Source: Sweltsa coloradensis (taxonomy: Eukaryota > Arthropoda > Insecta > Plecoptera > Chloroperlidae). Taken from it: a stretch of DNA of 64,000 nt. A program made the position numbers and the translations under genes. The stretch is from NCBI GenBank assembly GCA_024449915.1, contig JAMZAV010000306.1, forward strand, positions 124,001 through 188,000, written 5' to 3'. Positions within the stretch are counted from its first letter, which is position 1. Every line of letters starts with the position of its first letter. The notes under the pieces were generated by a model, which worked only from the letters and a program-made list of their open reading frames with translations, had not been told where the DNA came from and did not search any database. Positions 36,510 through 47,931 of the stretch are shown in pieces.

Positions 36510-37510
36510 CACTGCCTGAGTTCGAGTTAAAAAAATTCAATTGGCGACATTAAAGAAGAATGGCTTTCGGTTCTGGGGGCATTTCAAAAAATCCTATGAT
36601 GATTGGGAGATTGCACCCGAAGATAAGTTCCCAATATTTAAGCCAGAGTTGTGCGGCTTGGTCCTCTCGCCCTAAAAATCATTGACACTTTTCCCAGCTA
36701 GCGCAACAAGTTATACCAAGGCCATTGAAGCATTGCAGAGGTGTCGCGATAATTGTAAAACAAAGAAGTGCTTAAATAGATGTTTTACACATACGCGAAC
36801 TGTTTAAAAAACTTATAAATGGGAAACAGCAACATTACATTTATCGCAACTAATACGATAAAATTTGAAACACAGTTACGTGCGCTCGAATCTCTAGGCA
36901 ATTGCCAGACCTACCAATACGCCTATAATACTGTTTCCTATGGTCGAAAGTTGCCTATCTGAAGAATCTTTGTTACAAATAATGGGAAAGGCCAACGAAC
37001 ATAGCCAACTTCATGCAGATTAAAGATGAAATTTCAAAGCCATCCTTCAGTTACTAATTGAATGTTTCCTTAAAACATAGGTTAATGCGAGAACGCGTGA
37101 AATAGCTAGAAATACATTTGATATCACCGGTCCAAATGTACACAAAATACCAAGAAACCAAGCACCCTTACGGCGGCCGCTGATGACCTATTGAATTCAA
37201 TGTGACATGAAAGTGGTCAGCTGCGAAACCAGACAGGATCCATGTTGTTCTCTGTGAAAAAAGATAGCCATAACATCACATGAATGTTTCCACCAGACAG
37301 AAAACGAATGACTGTCGAGGAGTATAGAGGCAAATCATCGAATTTCGAAACGGTACCTGCTTCCTCTCTTGTCTTAATCAATCGCAAAAGTGCATTTCCG
37401 CAATATCCATTGTCGTTTCTTCATGTTAAAAAAATGCATGCTCTTGTGTGACAAGCGGCAATGCACTACAACAATCATGTTTCGCACAATTCGTATGTCA
37501 CAATCAAAAA
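36510..37510 (+). pseudogene. BEL/Pao gag region (DUF1759-like), frame-broken
   Basis: Readable islands in shifting frames: ELKKFN near 36524, YDDWEIAPEDKF (36595-36630), SYTKAIEALQ (36709-36738), and a PMVESCLSEE-type block near 36940. Their order and content match the gag-like domain (Pfam DUF1759) found in BEL/Pao polyproteins, which packages the element RNA. A cysteine/histidine-containing stretch at about 37240-37510 is where the zinc knuckles would lie, but no clean CCHC motif survives. The breaks look like single-base insertions. Confidence 0.7.
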
Positions 37511-38690
37511 TGCATAAACACATAGATCGGAAAGCGACAGATTGACCAGTGCGTAAACACTAGCTAGTCACAAATACGAATAATCTACTCAAACAAACAC
37601 GGTTCCGTGCACTATACTTCCAGACAGTGCAAGTTAAAGTATGAGGTGAACAACGGACAGAGTAGATTAGGCCCGAGCTACTGTGTGTGTTGTACATAAT
37701 TTCCTTATATTAAACGGTATCACAAAAGATCATCCATGTTATACATAGTACAGGGATAACTCGCTGAAATGGGGTAGCAAGTAAAGAAATGAGACAACTT
37801 TAAAAAAACACCGGCTTGTTTGGTTTGGCGGTCAGGTCTACTACACCTACGAGAACATAAAGAATATAACAAGTTCTCTGGCCAGAACTCCCGACACACG
37901 ATTATTAGATGGTCAATTTGTTTAAAGTCTTACCATTAACCCCGAGATATGTAAATTATAACACAGGAAGTATAAAATTCTCCTAAAGGTGCGTGGGTAC
38001 ATTTCCGAGTTATAAGGACAAGCATAGAAGAGCTGAGGTGATTTCGCCCACGCAGTGCCTAAACAGATCGAATCTTGATCGTGCGCCGACGTGGCTCGGT
38101 AAATTATTCTACACCCTGGCAATGCACTTACCATATGGTCAGGAGCCAGTTCGCCGATCGTGTGAGACCCATATCGGTTTGGGTTGACTTTGATTGGCTA
38201 AAATAACTGTGATAATGATAGCTGAGCTCGTCCAACTATCCACGCGATTCTCTCATGTTCACCCCTCAAAATGTTTTTAAGTGACTGTACTATCCACACA
38301 AGATCTTGTTGTGACACATCTCGATGGTTGCTGGGAATCACGACAATGCGACCCAAGTTGAAAACAACAAGTGTTGGCGGAAGAAAACTAAACAAATTCA
38401 TTTTTCCCTGTTGTGAACTTGTCGTAGGGAGAGAACCAAACGATCCGGTACGCCAGGTCAGACTTGCCTTGGGTCGGAACTCGGTGCCTTCCCACCCTTG
38501 TCGGATAATTAGTAACATCGCTGTTGAAGAGACTTCGGCAAAATACAACCAACAGATGTTGAAAGATAGCAATACACTTTCGAAGAGTATCGCATCAATC
38601 TTTCTCGTAGTTTGGAAGGAAAGAAGGAATAATTGATGAAGCAGGTAAGCCGGAAACACATTGGTAATGAAAATGCCCACTACACCCTAC
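37511..38690 (+). pseudogene. BEL/Pao protease/linker region (unresolved)
   Basis: This interval lies between gag and RT, where BEL/Pao elements encode an aspartic protease. I cannot identify the DTG/DSG active-site triplet with confidence. The longest frame, 38271-38636 on the plus strand (121 codons), is in the expected direction just upstream of RT and is the best candidate for linker or early RT sequence. The antisense frame at 38198-38680 is a shadow. Confidence 0.4.
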
Positions 38691-39420
38691 CTCAACCGGG
38701 CGGTTATAAAAGAGGGTAAGTAGTACGAGTCATTAGGCCGGTTTTTCCGACGCATCCCCTCGCGAAAAGAATAATAACATCTCCTTCCTCTAAACGATTG
38801 CTTGTCTACGGGTCCGAACTTGATAGAACTTATTCCGAGATCCTAATGAAGTGTGGTCAAAAGGCGATAGGTGTTTCGGCCGACATTAGAGCCGCGTTCC
38901 TTGCAATATCTGGTCACAAGCAAGATCGCGATTACCTACCTTTCACCTTCTTTCCTTTGGTGGAAGAATCATGAATGCAAAGAGATTCAATTACTCAGAC
39001 ATTCAGGGTAGTTTTTTTGGCGTGGCAGAGCAGTCCGTTTATACTACTGCGACAAATCAACTATCACTTAGATAATCCTCACTAAACACCTCGAAGCTAC
39101 AGCAATCATTTGCGGGACGCTTTTTTTTTAACGTCGATAATTGTCTAACCACCAGTGTCCGACGACAACAAAGAACGCTTACCAACAGTTTGTCGCTACG
39201 AATCCACTGAGTTGATTGAAAAGCGGCAGCAATTTGATGATATGAGTAAGATGGGAGTACAACGAGACGCTAAAGCAAGACATACGACGCAACGACGGCA
39301 AAAAACCAAACATTCTCGACTTGTTTGGGTATAAAGTAAATGATACGCTAGAGGGTTTTGGCAATAAGCCACTAGATAATGAAGTTCGGAGACGTTTTAT
39401 CAAGCAAAGAAGATATTCTA
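38690..39420 (+). pseudogene. BEL/Pao reverse transcriptase, frame-broken
   Basis: LNDCLSTGPNLI (38790-38825) and SADIRAAFLAI (38876-38908) are RT blocks; the latter holds the first catalytic aspartate (motif A). The motif C region reads VDNCLT at 39133-39150, so the usual YVDD second aspartate is asparagine, which is seen in a subset of BEL/Pao RTs. A downstream KWEYND-type block near 39250 also fits. At least four frame changes separate these islands. Confidence 0.82.
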
Positions 39421-40110
39421 TTTGTCCCTACCAACAAAGATAGTTTCGATCCCATCGGTTTTACTCTATACTTGCCCCATAACAATACCTTCCTAGGTTC
39501 ATTGTTACAACTGAAACTTGGCAACCTGTAAAAATAAACTGGAATCAATCAATTGCCAGTCTTGATATCAAGGAAAAATATACTAGTGGAGGGAGAAGTA
39601 TCACTGGCTGGATCAAATACAATTTCCCGTAGATTAATAAACCTAGGGGCAAGGGCGATCGTTTCACGTTTGCTCACTACGTTTTGCGATGCCGATTAAA
39701 AGCGCATATGCCTTGCTGCATCTTTATGGCGTAATGAATCGGCCACTAGGACCACAGTTGATCACTGGTTTCGCAAAGAATAGAATAACTCCACTTAAAA
39801 ACATCACCATTCCACGGCTTAGCTATTTTCTCTGCCTCATAGGCGGCTCGCCTCACATACGAATAAATAAGAACATTACAATTACTTACGGAAGATATCT
39901 TCTGGTCTGATTCAACAACCGCTCTTAGCTGGATAGAACGCCAAGATCATGGGGTGCGTATGTGTGGAACACGAGGGGGAGAAAATGAGATCACACGAAC
40001 TGACAGCAGGCACACGTGGCAACACATTCCAGGTACCCACAAACCCCGCGGACATTCCTCCCCGCGGTGTGGGGGTGAGCAGTTCGTAAAGGACGAATGG
40101 TGGGAATGGG
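39420..40110 (+). pseudogene. BEL/Pao RNase H domain, frame-broken
   Basis: NRITPLKNITIPRL (39779-39820), WSDSTTALSWI (39903-39935; the aspartate in WSDS is a catalytic metal ligand of RNase H) and WQHIPGTH (40017-40040, followed in other frames by the PADIPSRG-type block) come in the order expected for BEL/Pao RNase H. The domain degrades the RNA strand during reverse transcription. Frame changes occur between each block. Confidence 0.82.
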
Positions 40111-40499
40111 CCTAAATGGATGAAGCTGACCTATCGTTTAATGGCCTACTACTGAACAAAAAATCGACGAACAAGAGATCGGTTCAGAAAAACGAAAAAA
40201 ATCAAAGTTGAACCTTACAACACCGGAGACCCGAGGTTCGGAAATAATCAATGCACGATTCTCTAAATTCAAACTATGTTAACAGTATTGCCGTGATAAG
40301 AATATTTTGTTTCATAACTGCAAACATCCAGCAACGAGAAATTCGAGGTGAACTTAGCGTTTCAACGAAGTTCAAGACGCAGAGGTACTATCCTATATTA
40401 TACAAAGCGAAAGCCTCACTCCCTAGGCAAATGAAGTCAATGAAAAATATTCACTTGGACTTGGAGAGACAGACAAGGGTTTGCTGCTGTTAGATCCCC

Positions 40500-41195
40500 G
40501 CTCACAGCACGTGAAGATACCACGAGTTCAAATTCACCCACACTTCTGCCACGTAAACACGAACATCGTGGATAAGATCATAATCGGAGCGGGGCGCACG
40601 AGAATCTCTCTCACGCCGTGTAAATATCACTCTCTCAATTGAGGGAAAGATAATTGGGTTTTGAGGGGAAGAAAAACAGTAGCCCGGGTCATATCCTCAT
40701 TGTTGTCCAAAAATGTAGGCGGTTCACGGCAAACCCATGCGTCACTAGCACTCGCGCGTTACCCGCTGACCGCGTCAACGCCGGCAGCTATTATTTGAAG
40801 TCAGCGGCGTCGATTATGCTGATCCACTGTATTTGAAGGGCAATAAGCAGGCTGGATTGTCGTATTTAAATGCCAAGTTTACTGTTGGCCATACATCTCG
40901 AACTATTACTTCACTGAGTACAAAGCAATCCCTACAGCTCTTGAACGTTCATTAGTAGAAGAGGTAGGCCTCAGAACTATATACTTCCTGACAACGCAAC
41001 TACTTTCGTAAGGTGCAAATGAACATTCTTAAATTTTTAAGAAGATTAACTCAAGCTAACTCTGCCATGAAAGGTAAAGTGGACATATATCAGTCCCTCC
41101 ACTATCCCTCCTGGTGGGGGATGGGACTGGGAGAGAATGATAACATGATAAAAAACTTGCTAGCCGAATTCCTCGGAAAGTCTATTCTCAAATAA
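40500..41195 (+). pseudogene. BEL/Pao integrase, frame-broken
   Basis: CRRFTANPCV (40714-40743) is the end of the zinc-binding domain. VDYADPLYLKGNKQA (40809-40853) contains the first catalytic aspartate of the DDE core, PDNATTFV (40987-41010) the second, and the region with WWG near 41110-41130 followed by NLLAEFLGKSIL (41156-41191) covers the glutamate block. Integrase inserts the cDNA into the genome. Spacing between blocks is normal for the family, but the frame shifts repeatedly. Confidence 0.82.
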
Positions 41196-41255
41196 CGAAG
41201 ATGATTACTATCCTGTTAATAATAGAAGCAATACTAAACTCACGTCCATTTACTA

Positions 41256-41719
41256 GTGTATCTGAGATGTAATGATTATCGCCGCTCTATACTCAGCATT
41301 GTGTTCCTAAAACGAGACCCTAGCAATCAGCTCATTGACACGGAGTTAATTGATCAGAAATCACTATCAAAACGTTACAATTACAAGATACAGCTATTGG
41401 CGCAGGACCTCAGCAACGCTTCGAAGGAATATCTCTCCCAGAGGTTTTTTTTTTTTTTTTTTTTGGGTTTTTAATACAGTTTTCGTCGAAATGAACTTCA
41501 ATGCCTATAAAAAGGGGACCTAGTGTTCATACTGACGGCAAAAAGATTGCAGGGCCCTTGGCCCGCGTAATGGACTTATATCCTGGCCGGGGACGGATTC
41601 TCGCGGGTACCAAGCTGAAGACGAGTATGGTGAATGTACTCGATCCATACAAAATTTTAACACCCCGTCGAGGTCCAAAAGCAAGACGAAGCAGGACTCT
41701 TAATTTACCAGGAGCATAG
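41256..41719 (+). pseudogene. BEL/Pao integrase C-terminus (DUF5641-like)
   Basis: Two open stretches: 41256-41474 with LSKRYNYKIQLL...KEYLSQR, and 41501-41719 with PLARVMDLYPGRGR from 41555 and LKTS...LDPYKILTP after it. This matches the DUF5641 domain, a small beta-barrel at the end of BEL/Pao pol that separates it from Gypsy and Copia integrases. A T-run at 41444-41462 splits the domain, probably a sequence or assembly error. Confidence 0.78.
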
Positions 41720-43011
41720 GAGGGGAAATCCGAGACCCGACGGCTAAATCCTCAGTAAAAAACAAACCCCCCCCCCCCCTCTAAACCTTGGCGGAAATCA
41801 CGCAGCGTCCTCGTGCCATGTGTTACTTCCCCTAGAATCTTTGTTTACATACACAAACAACCTCAGGCGAACCGACACCTACATTTTAAACGGTCTATCA
41901 TTTTCCAAAAATATCAAAAACCTTTTGGCCAATAGATGCCTCTCGCGTCGATTTTATCCAGCGCAACCTAGTTGCGATTCGAGCACTGAAGCAGCAGATA
42001 TCACTTCTGACCGACCCTACCTCTACAGACCAGACATACCTGGCCGACAGAAAGGATGAATGGGGAGGTTGACAGAATAGGTCTGACCAAGCTCATTATA
42101 AATTTTAGTTTTCAGTTTCAATAACCCTTCCCTCCATTCACTCTGCACTTGTCTTTTGTATACGCCCGAATCGGCAAGGGCTGACCGACAAGAAAATTCC
42201 TGTCTTAATAAACAACATTTTTGTATATTCAATTTGATGAATTATATATGAAATCAGCACTCCTAAACATTGCAAATGTTTTTAATCGAATCTTCTACGA
42301 CCAAAATTCGCATTTCAGATCAATAGATAATGTCGGAAGTTGTAATGGTAATTTTGGTCGCTAGAGAGCTTCGTTAAACATTTTAGCATATGAGGAGTTG
42401 CTGATCTCTATATAAATTTCATAATTTGATTATGAAAAGTATGTGTTAAATGATACAGGAATTTTTTTCTTGGTCAGAGGCGCGCGCCGTCTATTTATTT
42501 CGGCGTCCACATAGAATAGCATCTACCCAAACCGTTCGTGTTCTTGACAAAGCTCATTCAATTACCTATGGGGCTTATTCTTTTTGAACGGCCGCTGCAA
42601 CGCTTTGAAGAACAAATCCCAACTTGGTCTGCACCAGGTATGCTCCAGTCTAATACCAACCGAAGCAATCGAGTTGAATAAAACTTGAAAGGGTGTCCTT
42701 ATTTTACATAATTCACCTAAAGTCTTGTTTACTATCAGCTTGTGCCATAAAACATATTAATATGAGGGAAATTTGTTACATTTTCCGAAGTAATCGACAC
42801 TCAATATAGTAAATACGAGTGTGAAGTTGGCTTTTGAATTAAACTTTTTCAAGGCAAAAGTTAGACTATTTGTACTTATACAATGCCCCCAAATGTGTGT
42901 CCTGTCCCTTTGATACACATACGTGATCTGCCAGAGAGAACACAGAACCACAACAACGTTGCATCCTTGATATTTCCAATCAAATGGAGATTTTGATCAA
43001 CACCGGTCGAA

Positions 43012-43550
43012 TTATTTTAAAGGCATACTGTTATAGTAATGAGTTTTTTCGTGAATAATTTTCCAATTTCTCCCAAAAGCTTCCCCGCGCCCCGCCTTGT
43101 GTGTAAATACGCAGCCGGATCGGCAACCGCGGACGTCGTGGAATCTAACGTGTTTGAATAACCTCCCAAGTGTATTATCATTTTTTGGTCCCGGGGTTTC
43201 ACTTATCAAAACGAAACTGAATAGCTGTAAAAACTTCCTACGTGAAATAAGTTTGTTTTGGTCTCCACTTCAATAACATTCCATTGTTTACATTCTGTCC
43301 CCCGTTTTTTTTGTACTAATATCATATAACTATTTATTAACCGATTATTTGAACATTCACGGAAAAGATATATTATACAGCATTGCTAATTTAGTTTTCA
43401 AACACTTTAGTTTTCACCGAAATGAGTTTTCCAGTTCACCAATATGTAATAATGGTATTATTATGATCTGTCGCGTGGTTAGTGCGGGACTGCGAGTACA
43501 TGTGCGCGCGCGTTTTTTGATTTTAGTAGTTTAGGTTGTCATTTTGTATG
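43012..43550 (+). repeat. Diverged direct repeat X1
   Basis: Homologous to 45390-46040 in the same orientation. Landmarks in order: TTCCAATT(T)CTCCC, a GTCGTGGA block, CTGTAAAAACTTCC with AAATAAGTTTTGTTTTGG-like sequence, GAAATGAGTTTT, and an ATTTTGTAT-type end. The copies are old, with many indels. The class is unknown. Confidence 0.6.
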
Positions 43551-44403
43551 AAGTGCACTCAAATAATTGACACATGAAAAATTTATTGTGACTATTTCGA
43601 ATTTCTTTATTCATTTCAATATAATTCATTGTAATTTTGTTTTTTGACCTCATCTTATTCAAAAGACTGTCTTTAAATTTTAAATTGGTATTTATATAAT
43701 AAATTGTAATTATTTTGTCTTTCTTTTACCTCAAATCAATATTATCAATGTAATTTATTTTCAATTCTTCTTTTCACCTATATCACAAGACATGTTTTTT
43801 TTCAATAAAAAGTAACTCTCCTTTGTTTTTTAGAATGTAATTTAATCATATATTGTTCAGGGCCCCCTTCTCCTACATTCATTTCAAATTGCTATGGTGA
43901 GTACACTTTAAAGGTAACTGTTTGCCTATTTATTAATAATATATTATATAAATGAGAGTGGGGAAGACGGTGTTTTCCAAGGACAAATCGATTCTTCATA
44001 GCTGACTAGGTTGCGAATATTGTCGCTGTAACAATTATAGGTTTATTAGGAGAGCATAGCACGGCATCGAACCGAAAACCCGACGAACTGTCAACCGACA
44101 ATCGAGAATTTATGTTTCGGTGTTTTTTGGTTTATTTCGGCAGGGCATGCTCAAAATCGTCAATACGTGTGAAATTGCAAATGGAAAGTTCAACACGTAC
44201 CGTCCTCAATGACACTTTCGAAATCCTACTTCCTGTTTTGGTCTTTCGTTCGCCTTCAAAGTGACCTAAAAAGCTTCATGTTGGCGTGTAATTTCTGATT
44301 TGTTTTTACTTAATTTTTTGGCTTCTTTATTAGGCAAAAAAATATTTTAAATCAATCATGTGAAAATTAAAAAAAAAAACCAATTGTAAATGTACGCATT
44401 TAC

Positions 44404-44478
44404 TGTCCCCCACTGAAAATCAGTTATATATAGCTGAGTGGGTGGACTCTAAATACAATGTATTATATTATTTATTTT
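44404..44478 (+). mobile_element. S2 SINE 3'-end fragment
   Basis: The hairpin CCCCACTGAAAATCAGTTATA...GAGTGGG, GTGGACTCTAAATA and an ATTT-type tail, identical in layout to the 3' end of the full S2 copy at 60.8-60.9 kb. 5'-truncated. Confidence 0.75.
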
Positions 44479-45389
44479 AGTTATTGTTAGTATCATAAAA
44501 TGCATAGCATACGGTTGTCGAACTGTTTTTAAACGTTTTATGTTTGTAATCGGGGTTATTACCTGAACCAATCACAACCATCAATTTTGCCTCGATGTCC
44601 TGGATACAAACTCAAACTTCAAACCTGTGCGTAAAAAAATCGAAAAAAGAATTTTATTTCGTTCAAGTTTTCAAGTATCTTTTTTGTTTTTAGATGAACT
44701 CGTATGCACGAGGCATTGACATTGATGAGAAACAAATGGATCGGCCTCTGGCCTAACACCGATTAGTTATACTCTGTCTAGCTTAAAATAACCAGGACTG
44801 AAAATGCTGCCTGTGACTTGATAATAATTTCAATTTTCCATTTTATACGCACACACGATATATATAAAACCATTTTGTTTTTTTACGCGTTTTCGGTTCG
44901 TATGTTCCGATGGTGGATTGTCTCCAAAAGGCACAAAGGAAGTTGAGGCGTGGGCCTAAAGTAAGTCGAATTATTATACAAGACAATTATATTATAATTT
45001 GATCAGCTTCTTATAAAAACGTGGTGACCGTTTTGTCAATGGACGTTTCACTTTTATCTTATTGCTGGTTCGAATTGAAGGTTGTCATTGTTGTGTTCGA
45101 TCCCTCCGCCCCGACCCCCTTCCTCGCTGACCATATGTCAAGAAAAAAAAAAAAAGCCTAAAATAATCAATTTGGCCTATCCCTTATTGCATGGGGGATC
45201 GACTACTCGGAAAATGCTTTTACTTGATTCACTTGTAGTATCTTCGGTAGTCTGCCACATAACCAATGTTCAAAACTAAGTTTTCATCAAGACCGTCTAA
45301 CACTATTCTTCATGAGGCACGTATAACGTAGTTTTGTCTAAATAAGTTGATTAAAATGGTCTATGTTGATGGATGTTTTGTGGCATTAT

Positions 45390-46040
45390 CTTCCAATTCT
45401 CCCTCCTTTGCCCCGCCCCCAGCGCTTCGCCCCCCCCCCCCCCACCCGCAAATAGCTTCTTTCTTTCTTGGTTGGCGCCGCCATCGCAATTATGGCAGAG
45501 GTTGCCGTGGGGCGGTACCCCCGCGGACCTGTTTTGGACGTATTGCTGGATATTACGTTAAAGCCGATCCTAAAGTCGTGGAGTTAAATAATTTGGGCCA
45601 CGTGGTTTAACTTTATCAAAGAGCAGACTAGAAACTGTAAAAACTTCCAACGTAAATAAGTTTTGTTTTGGTACAATCACAACTCATATTCTCTTAGCAA
45701 TACAATCATTGTTAATTCATGCTGTCCAAGAATTGTTTGTGATAATATATTTTTTATTCCCGTATTATTTGTTTAGTAGACCGACTATTGTCAACTTTCA
45801 TGGAAGATTAATCTATTATCAAGAAATTGCTAATTAGTTTCCATAACGTTCTTATTTCTTACTCAGAAATGAGTTTTTTCCACACTGAAAAATATGCTTA
45901 TTTTATGAAGCATCTGTTCGTGTCGAGTTCGCTTGCAATATGACGAGTGCGAGTGCTCCGCGCGGTATACTGTCGCGTTTGCATTTAGGTGTTGCTAGTC
46001 CGCGTGTATTAGTAGTTTTCCATTTTGTATTTTGTTGTCA
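45390..46040 (+). repeat. Diverged direct repeat X2
   Basis: Second member of the X1 family, 2.4 kb downstream. A CG-rich insert near 45410-45500, including a C run, interrupts the homology. The two copies bracket the S2 fragment and about 1.8 kb of other sequence. Confidence 0.6.
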
Positions 46041-47931
46041 CCAAATTTACATACACATATATGGTTTTGATCAGCACGAGGGCGTAGCAAGGGGGAGGGC
46101 ATCAGGGTGTCCTTCCCTCCCCACCGCTCTCTACCCACGAAATATGAAGAAGGGTTATAATAATACATAAAAAATAGCCCTTTATGATGGCTATCATAAT
46201 ATATATGTAGTAATCCTTATCTATGATGGCTGACTTAATTGTAAACACCCGACAAGTTTTTGGATCTTCAACAATTCTTATACATTATAGGAAAATCACT
46301 CTAAAAACTAACGTAAAAATTCATTATTTTGCAATGAAAATGAAAATAACTTTCTGTTAATCTCACCGTCCAGATATACTTCCAGCTGGGGGGTCCACCC
46401 TACCGCAGACTCCCCCTAACCCTCGATAAAACGTAGGCCCTACTAATTCCCAGTGAATATAGTTTCGTTGGCGACATTTTTTTACCATTATCACCACCCC
46501 ACGCCACCCCCCTCACACCCCCGACATCAAAATCCGGCTACGATAAATATAATAATAACTAATAAAAAAAATATATATTTATAACTTTGATCTAATTGAT
46601 CTTGAATATATTTGATTATTCGTTTTATGTATGGTGCTAAAAATGAAGTTCTAATTTAAAATTATGCGTACCAAAGAGGACTTCATTCGGTCTTTTGGAG
46701 ATGGAATATTCTAATCCCAGAACTCTTCTCAATTTGTTCAGCCAAAAAAAAAGCTGTTTGGAGCACTGGTAGTTGAAAAACATTTATACAGTCATTGTAG
46801 TCTCAACGCTGTCACGCGCCATTCTACAAGACGAGAGGAACTTTGCTTTTACCTGTAACTGCAACCTGTAGAAGGGACAAGAGCTCCGCTATGGCCTATC
46901 ACTTGTGACGCCCAATCGGCTGCTCTTTTGTCTGTCTGGAAGAACTATCAAAGAAGTTTCCTAATTAATATGCCACAGTAACCCGAGGGGCGTCGAGCTC
47001 AAACAGACATTACATCTATTAAAACGCGGAAAACTGTTTTTTATATTATTTAGGCGTCTTCCGTATTAATGAGTAATACTTGATACTCGTGGATGCGAAA
47101 TGAAATATAATTTAAAATATATTGTGTGAAAAATAATACACATATTTACTCTCCCATGGATGAGTGAGCCGTTCATTTCTTTTGTTTTTCTTGTAGGATT
47201 AATGAGTTCCCCTTTGAAATCAAAAACAATGTATGGCTACTTGTAAAGATAGTATGACAAATTTTTCGACTCCTTCCTCGTCCTAATTCCTGCAAAATTT
47301 GGAAGATTTTTAGACGACGTAGAAAGGTGCTTTAAAAGAAACATTATTTAAGTAGACCACTACCCTTCTGTGTCATCATAAACAAGAGACTGTGCTATGA
47401 GGGACATCTCCCCACCTTAAATCATTTACATCCCTTGTAAATACGCTCCCTTCTGCCTACCAACCCTGCCAATAACCATAACCGCACCTGCAACACTAAG
47501 TGGAGGATGAAAGATAGAATGTAGAGACCGACTTGGCATTCCATCATATGACCACTGACTAGTCGTACACGGCAAGTCGCTAGTCCCGCAAGGTCTCGTT
47601 AGGGCTCGATTCGTCAAGTGCATCGACGTGGTGATCCATTGGTGTTCACGGTCAGCCATTCCATGTGTGGTCACCATGGGGGGTGCGCAGATTCGTCGAG
47701 TCACCTCTTTGGCCTGTAGTATCCCTCCCAGTGGTTCCCTCCACCCCTCTCCGCTCCACCACCCTCCCCTCATCAGCGAATTCGTCCTCCTTGGCTGAGG
47801 ATCGACACCTCCCTGGTGCACTACGGTTGGAGCCCGTACTATCATTACCGGCGTATCGTGTGCGTGAGCGCGTGCCGTGTGTGTTAAAGAGTTCCTAAAA
47901 TGAGCCGACCTCATTTCCGAGGGTGGAGGTG

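Larger units (their letters stand above)
41720..47931. other. 6.2 kb between pol and 3' LTR, origin unresolved
   Basis: The segment lies inside the BEL/Pao LTRs but after the end of pol. It includes a C run (41767-41779), a diverged direct-repeat pair (43012-43550 and 45390-46040), an S2 SINE 3' end (44404-44478) and, at the right edge, a GC-richer stretch (47430-47930) ending in a purine tract before the LTR. No envelope-like protein is recognisable. It may be a later insertion into the 3' untranslated part, or a misjoin of two element copies. Confidence 0.45.

Noticed and set aside
38198..38680. 160-codon minus-strand frame
   Set aside because: Antisense to the BEL/Pao pol region; the sense-strand frame 38271-38636 overlaps it and fits the direction of the element.
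46078..46555. Possible MITE with GGGCGTAGCAAG and GGCTACGAT ends
   Set aside because: The inverted match is only 6-8 bases and purine/pyrimidine-biased neighbours inflate it; no target duplication was seen.
47426..47914. 162-codon minus-strand frame
   Set aside because: Lies antisense just before the 3' LTR in a GC-richer stretch. No domain is seen; probably a chance frame in stop-poor sequence.
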